Shown one piece after another: positions 50,373 through 59,275 of a DNA stretch of 64,000 bases. Every line of letters starts with the position of its first letter. Position 1 is the first letter of the stretch. The stretch covers positions 186,001 to 250,000 of the forward strand of contig NZ_VCYH01000004.1 in NCBI RefSeq assembly GCF_030464345.1. Reading direction: 5' to 3'. Both the position numbers and the translations under genes were made by a program. The notes under the pieces were generated by a model. That model did not search any database, was not told the DNA's origin, and saw only the letters and a list, made by a program, of their open reading frames with translations. The stretch comes from Methanoculleus frigidifontis. GTDB lineage: Archaea; Halobacteriota; Methanomicrobia; Methanomicrobiales; Methanoculleaceae.

Positions 50373-51753
50373 CGCAGTCCTCCGAGAGACGGAACTCGTC
50401 GTGGAGCACCTGCAGGGCGCGTTTGCCGTCGCCGCCCTTCACCACGAAGGAGACGTTCACCTCGGACGAGCCCTGCGAGATCATCATGGCGTTGATCCCG
50501 GCTTTCCCAAGAGCAGTGAAGATCCGGCCGCCGGTGCCGGGTGTGCCGGCCATGCCCGCCCCCACGACCGCGGCCGCCACGACGTCGCGGTCGTAGGTCA
50601 CCTCACGCACGACGCCCTCGCGTGCCAGGGGTGAGAGTCCGTCCATGGCCTCCTCAAGGTGCGCCTCGTCGATGATGAGCGAGATGTTCGCCTCGGACGA
50701 GCCCTGCGAGATCATCATGACGTTGACCTCCCGCTCGGCGAGCGCCGAGAAGATCGCCTTCGCAACGCCCGGCCGGCCGATCATCTGGGCGCCGGTGATA
50801 TTTATCAGCGCCACCTTCTCAATGAACGAGATCGCCTTTACGACCCGCTTCTCCCGGTGCTCCTTGCGCAGGATCGAGGTGCCCGGGTGGCCCGGGTTGA
50901 AGGTGTTCTTCACCCGCACCAGGATATCCTTCTGCATCGCCGGTTCGACCGAACGCGGGTGGAGGACTTTGGCGCCGAAATAGGAGAGCTCCATCGCTTC
51001 GAGGTAGGAGACGTCGGAGAGCACCCGGGCGTCTCTGATGATCCGGGGATCGGAGGTCATGACGCCGTCGACGTCGGTCCAGATCCAGATCTCGTCCGCA
51101 TCGATCCCGCTGCCGATGACGGCGGCCGAGTAGTCCGAACCGCTCCGGCCGAGCGTCGTGATGAACCCTTCCTCGGTCGCCCCCATAAAGCCCATGACCA
51201 CCGGGACCGTCTCGGAGAGCATCGGCACGACCCGGCTCTTGATGTGGTTTTCACTTGCAGGAAGGGCACGTGCATCGCCGTGGTTCGAAGTGGTGATGAT
51301 CCCTGCCTCGACGCCGTCGAGGGCGACCGACGGGACGCCCCGCTGGCGAAGCGCTGCACTCAGCAGCGGTGCCGAAAACCGCTCACCGAAGGTCATAATG
51401 TAGTCCTGTGACCGGGGCGTGAGCTCTTTGAGCGTGAAGACCGCGTTGAGGATATTCCGGAGCTGGCAGAGCCGGTCGTCGAAGACGGCGGTCACCTCCG
51501 GGATATAATCGGGAGCCACCTGCTCCAGGGTCTTCATGTGCCGGGTACGCATGGCGTGGATGAACGACTCGATTGCTGCGTTGTCCCTGCTGTTCACCAC
51601 TTCGCGTGCCACCGAGACGAGCTGATCGGTGATCCCGGAGCATGCCGATACGACAACAGCCAGCTCGACACCCTCCGCACGATGCGACTCAAGGATGTCT
51701 GCGACCCGCTGTATGCATTCACCATCCGCGACGGATGTGCCGCCAAATTTCAT
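50365..51753 (-). CDS. Aspartate kinase
   Basis: Phosphorylates aspartate for lysine, threonine and methionine synthesis. 462 residues: MKFGGTSVADGECIQRVADI at the N-terminus, GRSGSDYSAAVIGSG and WTDVDGVMTSDPRII in the kinase domain, and two C-terminal ACT domains (INITGAQMIGRPGVAKAIFS and VVGAGMAGTPGTGGRIFTAL) for allosteric feedback. I start at 51753 rather than 51765 because GAGGC lies 6 nt upstream and MKFGGTS is the canonical opening. It is divergent from tfrA. Confidence 0.94.
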   Translation of the reverse strand: MKFGGTSVADGECIQRVADILESHRAEGVELAVVVSACSGITDQLVSVAREVVNSRDNAAIESFIHAMRTRHMKTLEQVAPDYIPEVTAVFDDRLCQLRNILNAVFTLKELTPRSQDYIMTFGERFSAPLLSAALRQRGVPSVALDGVEAGIITTSNHGDARALPASENHIKSRVVPMLSETVPVVMGFMGATEEGFITTLGRSGSDYSAAVIGSGIDADEIWIWTDVDGVMTSDPRIIRDARVLSDVSYLEAMELSYFGAKVLHPRSVEPAMQKDILVRVKNTFNPGHPGTSILRKEHREKRVVKAISFIEKVALINITGAQMIGRPGVAKAIFSALAEREVNVMMISQGSSEANISLIIDEAHLEEAMDGLSPLAREGVVREVTYDRDVVAAAVVGAGMAGTPGTGGRIFTALGKAGINAMMISQGSSEVNVSFVVKGGDGKRALQVLHDEFRLSEDCDD

Positions 51754-51825
51754 TAAAAGCCTCATTCTGGCTCACTCATGTCCTGCAATTATTTTATGAT
51801 AGTATACAACGCACAGACTAATAAG

Positions 51826-53454
51826 ATGCTTGCTAGCGAGATTGTAGATTGCCACGTTCTGGTTATCGGAAGCGGCGGTGCCGGCGTCCGTGCCGCCATC
51901 GAGGCGTCCCGGTACGGTGATGTGGCGCTGGTCTCAAAATCCATCGCCGGAAAAGGAGGGTGCACGACGATGGCGGAGGGGGGCTATAACGCCGTCCTGC
52001 GGGAGGCCGACTCCTGCACCATTCACCGTGAGGATACGCTCCGCGGCGGTGCGTATCTGAACGATCCCGCTCTCGTGGACGCACTCGTCACGGAGGCGCC
52101 GGAGCGGATGGCCGACCTGATCCGGTGGGGAGCGGTCTTCGACGTCACCGGGGAACGCAAGATCGCCCAGCGCCCGTTCGGCGGGCAGCGGTTCCCGAGG
52201 ACCTGCTACGCCGGCGACCGTACCGGCCACGAGATAATGGCGACCCTGATGGAGCGGCTCGACGCCACCGGGGCGGAGGTGCTGAATGAGTACGCGGTCA
52301 TCGACCTCCTCACCGAGGGCGGCAGGGTCACCGGTGCGGCCGCCCTCGACACCCGGGGCGATCTCGTCCTGCTGCAGGCGGACAGCACCGTCCTCGCCAC
52401 CGGCGGCGGCACCCAGGTCTACGACATCTCCACAAACTCGGCCGCCGGAACCGGCGACGGGTTCGCCCTCGGCTACCGGGCGGGAGCCGAGCTGATCGAT
52501 ATGGAGATGGTGCAGTTCCACCCCACGGGAGCGGTCTACCCCTACGACGCCCGGGGGCGCCTGGTCACCGAGGCGGTCCGGGGAGAAGGGGGCTTTCTCC
52601 TCAACACCCGCGGCGAGCGGTTTATGGAGCGCTACGACCCGGAAAGGCTGGAGCTCTCGACCCGGGACGTGGTCGCCCGTGCGATCGCCACCGAGATCCT
52701 GGAGGGACGGGGCACGGACCAGGGCGGCGTCTACCTCGACGTCACCCACCTCGCGCCCGGGGAGATCGAGACCCGCCTGCCGGTGATGCTCGAGCAGTTC
52801 CTGGCCTTCGGCGTCGATATCAGGAAAGAACCGATGGTGGTGGCGCCGACCGCCCACCACATCATGGGCGGCCTTGCGATCACGCCGGAGTGCCGGACGA
52901 CCCTCCCCGGCCTCTTCGCCTGCGGCGAGGTGACCGGCGGGGTGCACGGCGCAAACCGCCTCGGCGGCAACGCCCTTGCCGACACCCAGGTCTTCGGGAA
53001 GCGTGCGGGCGAGGCGGCAGGGAAGGCGCCGAAACGGGAGAAGAAGATCGATCCAGAGCAGGTCGAGACGCTGAAGGGCATGCTGGACGCGTATCTCGCA
53101 GGCTCGGCAAACCCCGCCGCCGTCCGGCGGGAGCTGAAAATCGCCATGTGGAACGGCGCCGGGATCTTCCGGACCGCGGACGAACTCGGCGGCGCGCTCG
53201 CCACGATCGACCGCCTCGCCGGCCTGCCGCTCCGGGCGGCCTCGCCCCAAAACCTCATCGAGTGCTGCACCGTCCGGAACATGTGCACCACCGCATCCCT
53301 GGTGGTCAGGTCGGCGCTGCTCCGGCCCGAGAACCGCGGCGCCCACGTCAGAAAGGACGTGACTACGTCGTGGGAGCCTGCGGCCTCCCTCTACGGCCAC
53401 ACCCGCATCTCGCTGCAGGGTGCCCGGATCGAGCAGAGGGAGGGGACGGCATGA
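51826..53454 (+). CDS. tfrA: Thiol:fumarate reductase, flavoprotein subunit
   Basis: Reduces fumarate to succinate using coenzymes M and B as donors, forming CoM-S-S-CoB. 542 residues, close to SdhA/FrdA. The FAD-binding start is VIGSGGAGVRAAIEAS; the substrate-site block reads QFHPTGAVYPYDARGRLVTE; APTAHHIMGGLAI and GEVTGGVHGANRLGGNALAD are conserved. I start at 51826, about 35 nt after an AATTATTTTATG TATA box; 51778 would precede that promoter. Its stop overlaps the tfrB start. Known from Methanothermobacter; assignment as Tfr rests on the TfrB architecture. Confidence 0.9.
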   Translation: MLASEIVDCHVLVIGSGGAGVRAAIEASRYGDVALVSKSIAGKGGCTTMAEGGYNAVLREADSCTIHREDTLRGGAYLNDPALVDALVTEAPERMADLIRWGAVFDVTGERKIAQRPFGGQRFPRTCYAGDRTGHEIMATLMERLDATGAEVLNEYAVIDLLTEGGRVTGAAALDTRGDLVLLQADSTVLATGGGTQVYDISTNSAAGTGDGFALGYRAGAELIDMEMVQFHPTGAVYPYDARGRLVTEAVRGEGGFLLNTRGERFMERYDPERLELSTRDVVARAIATEILEGRGTDQGGVYLDVTHLAPGEIETRLPVMLEQFLAFGVDIRKEPMVVAPTAHHIMGGLAITPECRTTLPGLFACGEVTGGVHGANRLGGNALADTQVFGKRAGEAAGKAPKREKKIDPEQVETLKGMLDAYLAGSANPAAVRRELKIAMWNGAGIFRTADELGGALATIDRLAGLPLRAASPQNLIECCTVRNMCTTASLVVRSALLRPENRGAHVRKDVTTSWEPAASLYGHTRISLQGARIEQREGTA

Positions 53455-54911
53455 AGGAGATCACGGTTCGCGTCTCCCGGTTCGACCCGGCGACCGATAC
53501 GGCGCCGCACTTCGAGACCTATACCGTCCGGGTGAACGACGGCGCCCGGGTGCTCCACGCCCTGCACGCCATCCACGACGAACACGACCCGACGCTCGTC
53601 TACCGCTACTGCTGCGGCTCGGGCCAGTGCGGCAGCTGCGCCGTCCGCATCGACGGCGAACCGGGGCTCGCCTGTATGGAGGAGGCGCGGGACGGGATGA
53701 CCGTCGAGCCGCTGGCGCTCCCCGTGCAGAAAGATCTCGCGGTCGACATGGAGCCGGTGCTCAAACGGATCGCCCGCATCCGCCCCGCGGACGATGCCGT
53801 CCTCCCGTCACAGGAGGAGATCGAGGCGATAAAGCCGCTGCGGGACTGCATCGAGTGCCTCTCCTGCGTCTCCGCCTGCCCCGCACTGCAGGTCACCGAT
53901 TTTGCCGGGCCGACGGTGCTCCGGCAGCAGATGCGCCTCGCCCTCGACCCGCGCGATACGCAGAACCGGATCGACGAGGCGATCGAGAAAGGGCTCTTTT
54001 ACTGCACCACCTGCAAGCGGTGCGTGCAGGTCTGCCCGAAGGATATCGAGATCCCGGGAAAAGCGATCGAGAAACTCCGCGAAATCGCGAACCGCCGCGG
54101 GCTGACGCTGCCCCGCCACCAGGAGGTGGCGAAACTCGTGGAGGAGACGGGGCGGAGCGTCGCCCGGACAGAGCCCACCTTCCTCGAGCAGGTGCCCGAG
54201 GTGATCGAGCCGGAGGGGGAGGTCCGGGGTGAAGTGGGGTTCTTCGTCGGGTGCATGTTCAACGGCCGGGTGCCGCAGACGGCGCTCGACGCCATGGAGG
54301 TCATGAAGCGGAACGGCATCCGGGTGATTGTCCCCCACGACCAGGTCTGCTGCGGCTCTCCTCTCATCAGGACCGGGCAGACGTCGTTCATCAACGACCT
54401 GAAGCAGAAGAACATCGATGCATTCACCCGGCGAGGGATCGATACGGTGATGACGATCTGCGCCGGGTGCGGGGCGACGCTGAAGAACGACTACGAGACG
54501 CCGTTCGTCGTGAAAGACATCTCCGAAGTGCTCACCGAGTACGGCATCGAACCGCCGGCGAAGCTCGATATCACCGCCACCTACCACGACCCCTGCCACC
54601 TGCTGCGGGGGCAGGGGATCAGCAAGGAGCCCCGGGAACTTCTCCGGCAGGTCGTCCGGGAGTTTCGGGAGATGCCGACGCAGTGCTGCGGCGCCGGCGG
54701 CGGCGTCCGCTCCGGTGTCCCGGAGGAGGCGGCCGCACTCGGGGCGAAGCGGGACGAAGAGGTCAGAAAGACCGGCGCCGACGTCGTCACCACCATCTGT
54801 CCCTTCTGCGAGTTCCATATCGCCGACTGCACCGATGTTCCGGTGAAGAACCTGGCGACGCTGCTCCTCGAGGGATACCGGAAGAAGGATGCGGAGCGGT
54901 CCGACGAGTGA
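53451..54911 (+). CDS. tfrB: Thiol:fumarate reductase, iron-sulphur/CCG subunit
   Basis: 486 residues joining two modules. The N-terminal half is an SdhB-like electron chain: YCCGSGQCGSCAVRIDGEPG for [2Fe-2S], then CIECLSCVSACP and CTTCKRCVQVCP clusters. The C-terminal half is an HdrB-like domain with two CCG motifs (PHDQVCCGSPL with CAGCGATL, and PTQCCGAGGG with CPFCEFH), expected to handle the CoM/CoB thiols. This fusion is diagnostic of TfrB. ATGA overlap couples it to tfrA. A T6 run follows. Confidence 0.93.
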   Translation: MKEITVRVSRFDPATDTAPHFETYTVRVNDGARVLHALHAIHDEHDPTLVYRYCCGSGQCGSCAVRIDGEPGLACMEEARDGMTVEPLALPVQKDLAVDMEPVLKRIARIRPADDAVLPSQEEIEAIKPLRDCIECLSCVSACPALQVTDFAGPTVLRQQMRLALDPRDTQNRIDEAIEKGLFYCTTCKRCVQVCPKDIEIPGKAIEKLREIANRRGLTLPRHQEVAKLVEETGRSVARTEPTFLEQVPEVIEPEGEVRGEVGFFVGCMFNGRVPQTALDAMEVMKRNGIRVIVPHDQVCCGSPLIRTGQTSFINDLKQKNIDAFTRRGIDTVMTICAGCGATLKNDYETPFVVKDISEVLTEYGIEPPAKLDITATYHDPCHLLRGQGISKEPRELLRQVVREFREMPTQCCGAGGGVRSGVPEEAAALGAKRDEEVRKTGADVVTTICPFCEFHIADCTDVPVKNLATLLLEGYRKKDAERSDE

Positions 54912-54933
54912 TCGGGTCGCCGAAAGCTCCACC

Positions 54934-54939
54934 TTTTTT
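54934..54939 (+). terminator. Oligo-T terminator after tfrB
   Basis: Six T residues lie about 23 nt after the tfrB stop codon. Confidence 0.5.
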
Positions 54940-55067
54940 GGACGATTCGTTCGGGCAAGAAACATCGCTGCAGTGTTGCTGCGATATGCCGTGAAGATCA
55001 AAAGGGAGGACGGACAACCAGCGCCGGGCGTATGCACGGAAGAGAGCGATCCCGAAAGAGAACTTGT

Positions 55068-55211
55068 TCAGGGTGATATCCGTGCAACATCCGGGTTGTA
55101 CAGCGGGCAGTAGGTCCGGTGCTCGCATTTGATATCGCAATGGAGCATGTGCCGCTCGTAGTACCGGCACCAGTAATGCAGAACGCTGATTTCGGGCCCG
55201 ACGGTGAAGCC
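55068..55211 (-). other. Open frame for a Cys/His-rich peptide without a standard start
   Basis: The 424-bp gap 54912-55335 has no standard gene. On the minus strand the frame reads GFTVGPEISVLHYWCRYYER then HMLHCDIKCEHRTYCPLYNP and ends DVARISP. Four Cys and four His are spaced like a metal site. The frame stays open leftwards in translation to about 55310 but has no ATG, GTG or TTG near its beginning; the only ATG is internal. It may be a gene fragment or use an unusual start. Composition looks coding. Confidence 0.3.
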
Positions 55212-55335
55212 TTCCAGGTCCGGAGGGACTGCCTGCGCAGCGGGGCGAGTTGAAGGAAGTATCTTTCTACACCAATTAAAAATTCCCGTGTCTGCGGTAC
55301 CACCGCCAGACGCCGGAGAAGAGGAGTAGGAGCCT

Positions 55336-55671
55336 TCACCTGCCCGTCTCGAACCGCCTCGAGCCCCATACGGTCAGGAGGCTGACTGCCGGGACCGCAG
55401 CGAGGGCATAGACGGCAAAGAAGACCACCGCATAGGTGGGGAGGAGAAACTCAAGCGCGAGGATCACAAACGCACCCGCACCGAGCAGCAGGAGGTTCGT
55501 CCCGACGAAGCGTGCAAGCCCCTCCGGGTCGCGCACCTTCTTCTCATCATAGCCGGCGATCAGGTCGACCCGGCCCCGGTACCGGATGAGATAGCCGAGC
55601 GCGAGCATGACAAAGCCGACAAGTTCGGTGAGAATAAAGAGAACGTCCAACCGGTCACCTTCCGGGTACAC
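55336..55671 (-). CDS. DUF3784-like membrane protein
   Basis: 111 residues, three membrane segments: VLFILTELVGFVMLALGYLI, LARFVGTNLLLLGAGAFVIL and AVVFFAVYALAAVPAVSLLT. Between the first two lies RYRGRVDLIAGYDEKKVRDP, the conserved cytoplasmic loop of DUF3784-type proteins (from memory). No function is known for the family. It lies immediately downstream of the thioredoxin reductase gene (40-nt gap) and may be cotranscribed. Confidence 0.72.
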   Translation of the reverse strand: MYPEGDRLDVLFILTELVGFVMLALGYLIRYRGRVDLIAGYDEKKVRDPEGLARFVGTNLLLLGAGAFVILALEFLLPTYAVVFFAVYALAAVPAVSLLTVWGSRRFETGR

Positions 55672-55711
55672 CGTATGCTCCGTGAGATAATGAGTGTGCC
55701 GAGCGGGACGG

Positions 55712-56881
55712 TCACTCGCGCCGGTGCTTCAGGACGTGATCGTAGGCTTCGAGCGCCGCTTTCGCCCCGTCGCCCGCTGCGACGATGATCTGTTTGCTTT
55801 TGATGCAGGTGGCATCGCCGGCCGCGAAGACGCCTTCGGTGCTCGTATGTGCGTTCTCGTCGACGAGGATCTCATGGCACTCGTTCAGGTCGACGAGGTC
55901 GTGCAGGAACTCCGTATTCGGCTCAAGACCAATCTCAAGGAAGAGCCCGTCAACGGGAAAATCCGTCTCCTCGCCGGTCTTCCGGTCGATTACGGTGATC
56001 CCGGTGAGGAACTGGTCGCCGTGCAGCTCTGTCACCTCGTGGTGCAGGTACGTCGGGATCCCGAGTTTTTCGTACTGCTCCTGGTAGACCTCGTCGGCGC
56101 GGAGGGTGCTCCTGACGATGAGTACGACGGACTTTGCGATACGGGAAAGTCCGATCGCAGCCTGGAGCGCGGAGTTCCCGCCGCCGACCACCGCCACGTC
56201 CTTGTCCCGGTAGAGAGGGCCGTCGCAGATGGCGCAGACGCTGACACCCCGGCCCATCAACAGATTCTCCCGGGCAAGTCCCAGCGTCCGCGGCTGCTTG
56301 CCCGTCGCGATGATGACCGTCATCGCCCGGTAGACGCTGCCCGAGACCGTCCTGACGAGGAAGAGGTCGCCTTCCCGTGTGATCTCCCGGACACTGTCGA
56401 GCTCGAGGCTGACGTTCAGCCCCCGCACCTGCTCCTCAAACTTCTTAATGAGTTCCTCGCCCGTGATGACGCGAAACCCCATGTAGTTCTCGACCGACCA
56501 GCTCCAGGTCGCCTGACCCCCGATATTCTCCGAGATCACGATGGTCTTGAGGAGATGTCGGGTACAGTAGACAGCAGCCGTCAGCCCGGCAGGGCCTGCG
56601 CCGACGATGACGGTGTCGTAGACCTCCTCCCCCTTCGCCGTCCCGAAGAGTTCCTTCAGCCTCTTGGCGTCGAACCCGACGATCACCTCGTCGCCGACGG
56701 TCGTCACCGGCACCGCCCGCTGGCCGGAGGTGCGTATCATCTCCCGCGCAGCCTCGCGGTCATCCCCGACGTCGATGTTTCGGTAGGAAACCCCGTATTT
56801 GTCGAGGAATGCTTTGACCATATTGCAGTAAGGACAGCTCTTTGTCGAGTAGACCGTCACGGATGGCTCAACGGATGGCAT
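55712..56881 (-). CDS. Glutaredoxin-thioredoxin reductase fusion
   Basis: 389 residues. Residues 1-80 are a glutaredoxin/NrdH-like domain with active site SCPYCNMVKAFL (CPYC at 16-19) and the cis-Pro in AVPVTTVGD. The rest is a low-Mr thioredoxin reductase: FAD site DTVIVGAGPAGLTAAVYC, redox pair CAICDGP, NADPH site VVGGGNSALQAAIG and a second FAD block GVFAAGDATC. It would pass electrons from reductase to its own glutaredoxin or to the thioredoxin at 44.2 kb. GGTTAAATACGG about 30 nt upstream is the TATA box. ATG at 56881 begins the glutaredoxin domain exactly. Confidence 0.93.
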   Translation of the reverse strand: MPSVEPSVTVYSTKSCPYCNMVKAFLDKYGVSYRNIDVGDDREAAREMIRTSGQRAVPVTTVGDEVIVGFDAKRLKELFGTAKGEEVYDTVIVGAGPAGLTAAVYCTRHLLKTIVISENIGGQATWSWSVENYMGFRVITGEELIKKFEEQVRGLNVSLELDSVREITREGDLFLVRTVSGSVYRAMTVIIATGKQPRTLGLARENLLMGRGVSVCAICDGPLYRDKDVAVVGGGNSALQAAIGLSRIAKSVVLIVRSTLRADEVYQEQYEKLGIPTYLHHEVTELHGDQFLTGITVIDRKTGEETDFPVDGLFLEIGLEPNTEFLHDLVDLNECHEILVDENAHTSTEGVFAAGDATCIKSKQIIVAAGDGAKAALEAYDHVLKHRRE

Positions 56882-57011
56882 ATAATTCGAGTTTATCGCA
56901 AGATCCGTATTTAACCTTTGGGCGCGCGCGGAGCAGTTCTGCTGGCGAGCGGTTCGACCACCTCCGCTCTGCGGACGAAAGCACATACCGGGAAACCCGG
57001 CGGCCCGTACT

Positions 57012-57017
57012 AAAAAA
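57012..57017 (-). terminator. Oligo-T terminator after rubrerythrin
   Basis: Six T residues on the minus strand, 9 nt after the rubrerythrin stop codon. Confidence 0.5.
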
Positions 57018-57025
57018 GAGTGAAA

Positions 57026-57526
57026 TTATTCGATTGCGCGGAACATGCGCTGCGGGACGCCGCAGATCGGGCACTTCTCAGGCGCAGAGCCGATCTCGAT
57101 ATTGCCGCAGACCGGACAGAGATAGATACCCTCGGCCTCGAGGTCCTTCCCGGTTCTGACGCTCTCGAGTGCCTGCAGATACAGGTTTGCATGCACCTCT
57201 TCCGCCTTCATCGCGTGGGTGAAGACGATCGCCGCCTCGTTCTTCCGCTCCTCTTTTGCCTGCTGGACGAACTCGGGGTACATCGTGGTGAACTCGTAGT
57301 TTTCGCCCTCGACGCTCTTTTTCAGGTTCTCCTCGGTTGATCCGACCTGGCCCAGGATGAAGAGCAGGCGCTTGGCGTGCACTGCTTCGGCCTGCGACGC
57401 TGCACGGTAGAGCTTTGCAACGTTCGGATACCCGTCCGCATCAGCCTTTTCGGCAAAGACCGAATACTTCCGGTTTGCCTGCGACTCACCGGCATAGGCG
57501 TTCTGCGCATTCTCGTCGGTTGTCAT
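57026..57526 (-). CDS. rbr: Rubrerythrin
   Basis: A peroxide reductase of strict anaerobes. 166 residues: a ferritin-like di-iron domain (YAGESQANRKYSVFAEKADA, SQAEAVHAKRLLF, THAMKAEEVHANLYLQALE) and a C-terminal rubredoxin-like domain with two CPxC pairs (LCPVCGNIEI and KCPICGVP). It reduces hydrogen peroxide using electrons from rubredoxin. It lies between the thioredoxin reductase and a CDF exporter, within the redox cluster. Confidence 0.95.
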   Translation of the reverse strand: MTTDENAQNAYAGESQANRKYSVFAEKADADGYPNVAKLYRAASQAEAVHAKRLLFILGQVGSTEENLKKSVEGENYEFTTMYPEFVQQAKEERKNEAAIVFTHAMKAEEVHANLYLQALESVRTGKDLEAEGIYLCPVCGNIEIGSAPEKCPICGVPQRMFRAIE

Positions 57527-57642
57527 ACGATTCTACTTTCTGAGATGAACCTATTAAAGACTTTCATTCATCTCCGGCGCCCGGCGAGCCCCGCCGGACG
57601 GTCGGCCAAAACCCTCATATTGCACCGGGCGGTCACATTTAC

Positions 57643-58509
57643 ATGATGCATACCCCCCCGGTGCGGCGGACGCTCCTCCTGATATTCGTCCTGAATATCA
57701 CAGTCGCCCTGCTCAAGGCGGTGTTCGGGCTCCTCGCGGGATCGGTGAGCATGGTCGCGGACGCGCTCCACTCAGTATTTGACTCCTCCTCGAACGTCAT
57801 CGGGATCCTCGCCGTCACGGTCGCCCTGATGCCCCCCGACGAGACGCACCAGTACGGGCACGGAAAATTCGAGACGCTCGGGACACTCGTCATCGGCGCC
57901 ATGCTCCTCCTGACCGCCTACTGGATCGTCTCCGAGGGCTACGCACGGCTGGTAAACCCCGTTGCCCCCGATATTACGCCGATCACCGTCGGGGTGATGC
58001 TTACGACCCTGCTTGTCAACATCGGCGTCTCGCGGTATGAGCGGCGCAAGGGAGATGAGTATGCCAGCGAGATCCTCCTTGCCGATGCCGCCCATACACG
58101 GAGCGACGTCTACGTCTCCCTCTCCGTCCTTGCCGGATTTCTGGCCGTGCGCCTCGGCTACCCGCTGGCGGATCCGATCATTGCCTTCGCCATCGGAGCG
58201 CTGATCCTCCGGATGGGCCTTACAATCCTCTACAACGCCACCCAGATCCTCTCCGACGCCGCAAACCTCCCCTGCGACCCTGATGATGTCTACCAGATCG
58301 TCCGGTCGATCCCGGGCATCAGCGACTGCCACAACTTCCGGTGCCGGGGCAAACCCGGAGAGCTCTTCGCCGACATCCATGTCACCGTCGACCCGCAGCT
58401 CCCGGTCGACGCCGCCCACGCACTCACCGTCGAGGTCGAGCGGCGGCTCGCGCGGGAGATTCAAGGGCTCAGGGAGATCGTCGTCCACGTTGAACCGGCA
58501 GACCCCTAG
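57643..58509 (+). CDS. Cation diffusion facilitator (metal exporter)
   Basis: 288 residues with six membrane helices. Metal-site residues are visible in TM2 (SMVADALHSVFD) and TM5 (LLADAAHTRSDVYVSLSV). A cytoplasmic C-terminal domain (PGISDCHNFRCRGKPGELFA, DIHVTVDPQLPVDAAHAL) closes the protein. It exports divalent metal (iron, zinc or manganese) with proton exchange. Within an oxidative-defence cluster, iron export or manganese handling is plausible but not shown. Its stop overlaps the convergent flavin reductase stop (CCTAGG). Confidence 0.92.
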   Translation: MMHTPPVRRTLLLIFVLNITVALLKAVFGLLAGSVSMVADALHSVFDSSSNVIGILAVTVALMPPDETHQYGHGKFETLGTLVIGAMLLLTAYWIVSEGYARLVNPVAPDITPITVGVMLTTLLVNIGVSRYERRKGDEYASEILLADAAHTRSDVYVSLSVLAGFLAVRLGYPLADPIIAFAIGALILRMGLTILYNATQILSDAANLPCDPDDVYQIVRSIPGISDCHNFRCRGKPGELFADIHVTVDPQLPVDAAHALTVEVERRLAREIQGLREIVVHVEPADP

Positions 58510-59114
58510 GCACGCTCCTCTTCTGCCATCAGCAGGCTGCCAAGGCGATACCCTTTCTCGTAGGCAGCCTTCATAACGTCGGGTTTCGTCGTAATATCCC
58601 GGATGGTATCCATATCGTTCTGCAACACCTCGTCCCAGTACGGGCAGTCGATGATCTCCCCGAACGCCTTCGTCGTGATCTTGGCGCCTTCAAAGACGTT
58701 CGGGATGTTCATCCCCGAGATGGAGATGAAGAGCATCTTCCGCTCCTTGCGGTGTTCCGGTGAGATGAAGGAGGCGTTCCGGAAATATTTCGCCATGTAG
58801 AAGACCTGGAACCTGTCCATGAACATCTTCAGCTTCCCGGGGATACCCATCGTCATGACCGGGGCGGCGACGATCAGGCTGTCCATCTCCCGGAACTTCT
58901 GGTACATCCCGGTCATATCGTCCTTGATTTTGCACTCTTCGTTCTCCATACAGTGGAAGATCTCCATACAGGGCTTGAAATTCAGATGGAAGACCGGGAT
59001 CTTCTCGACGTCGCACCCGGCATCCTGCGCACCCTCGATAGCCTGTTCGAGCAGCTTTGCCGTGTTCCCCCCCATACGCGGGCTTCCGAGGAGCGCAATG
59101 ATCTTTTTGGCCAT
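58506..59114 (-). CDS. NAD(P)H-dependent FMN reductase/iron-sulphur flavoprotein family
   Basis: 202 residues. ALLGSPRMGGNTAKLLEQAI binds FMN phosphate. The next block KPCMEIFHCMENEECKIKDD has a Cys spacing resembling, but not matching, the CxxCxxC cluster motif of iron-sulphur flavoproteins (Isf). MTMGIPGKLKMFMDRFQVFY is the family's flavin-dimer loop. It likely reduces flavin or transfers electrons to oxygen/peroxide-reducing partners. It is divergent from the zinc-ribbon gene. Confidence 0.85.
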   Translation of the reverse strand: MAKKIIALLGSPRMGGNTAKLLEQAIEGAQDAGCDVEKIPVFHLNFKPCMEIFHCMENEECKIKDDMTGMYQKFREMDSLIVAAPVMTMGIPGKLKMFMDRFQVFYMAKYFRNASFISPEHRKERKMLFISISGMNIPNVFEGAKITTKAFGEIIDCPYWDEVLQNDMDTIRDITTKPDVMKAAYEKGYRLGSLLMAEEERA

Positions 59115-59232
59115 ACTACGGAATTACCCGGACACCTTATTAACCTGCGGGCATTTGGGTGCCCGGAACAGTGCAGCATGCATCCTGATTATCAGGAGAG
59201 GCCATTCCTGACCGCTGTGCCGCTGAGGGGAA

Positions 59233-59243
59233 CGATTATATAT
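59233..59243 (+). promoter_or_regulatory. TATA box of the peroxide-defence operon
   Basis: GATTATATATG lies about 25 nt before the predicted start of transcription (near 59262) of the zinc-ribbon/desulforedoxin/AhpD-like/peroxiredoxin genes. Confidence 0.6.
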
Positions 59244-59275
59244 GCAGAAATGAAATCACCGGTTCGGTGATATCC

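Noticed and set aside
52890-53450. Extended start for TfrB at 52890
   Set aside because: That part is a frame-shifted reading of tfrA; the TfrB protein begins at the ATG overlapping the tfrA stop.
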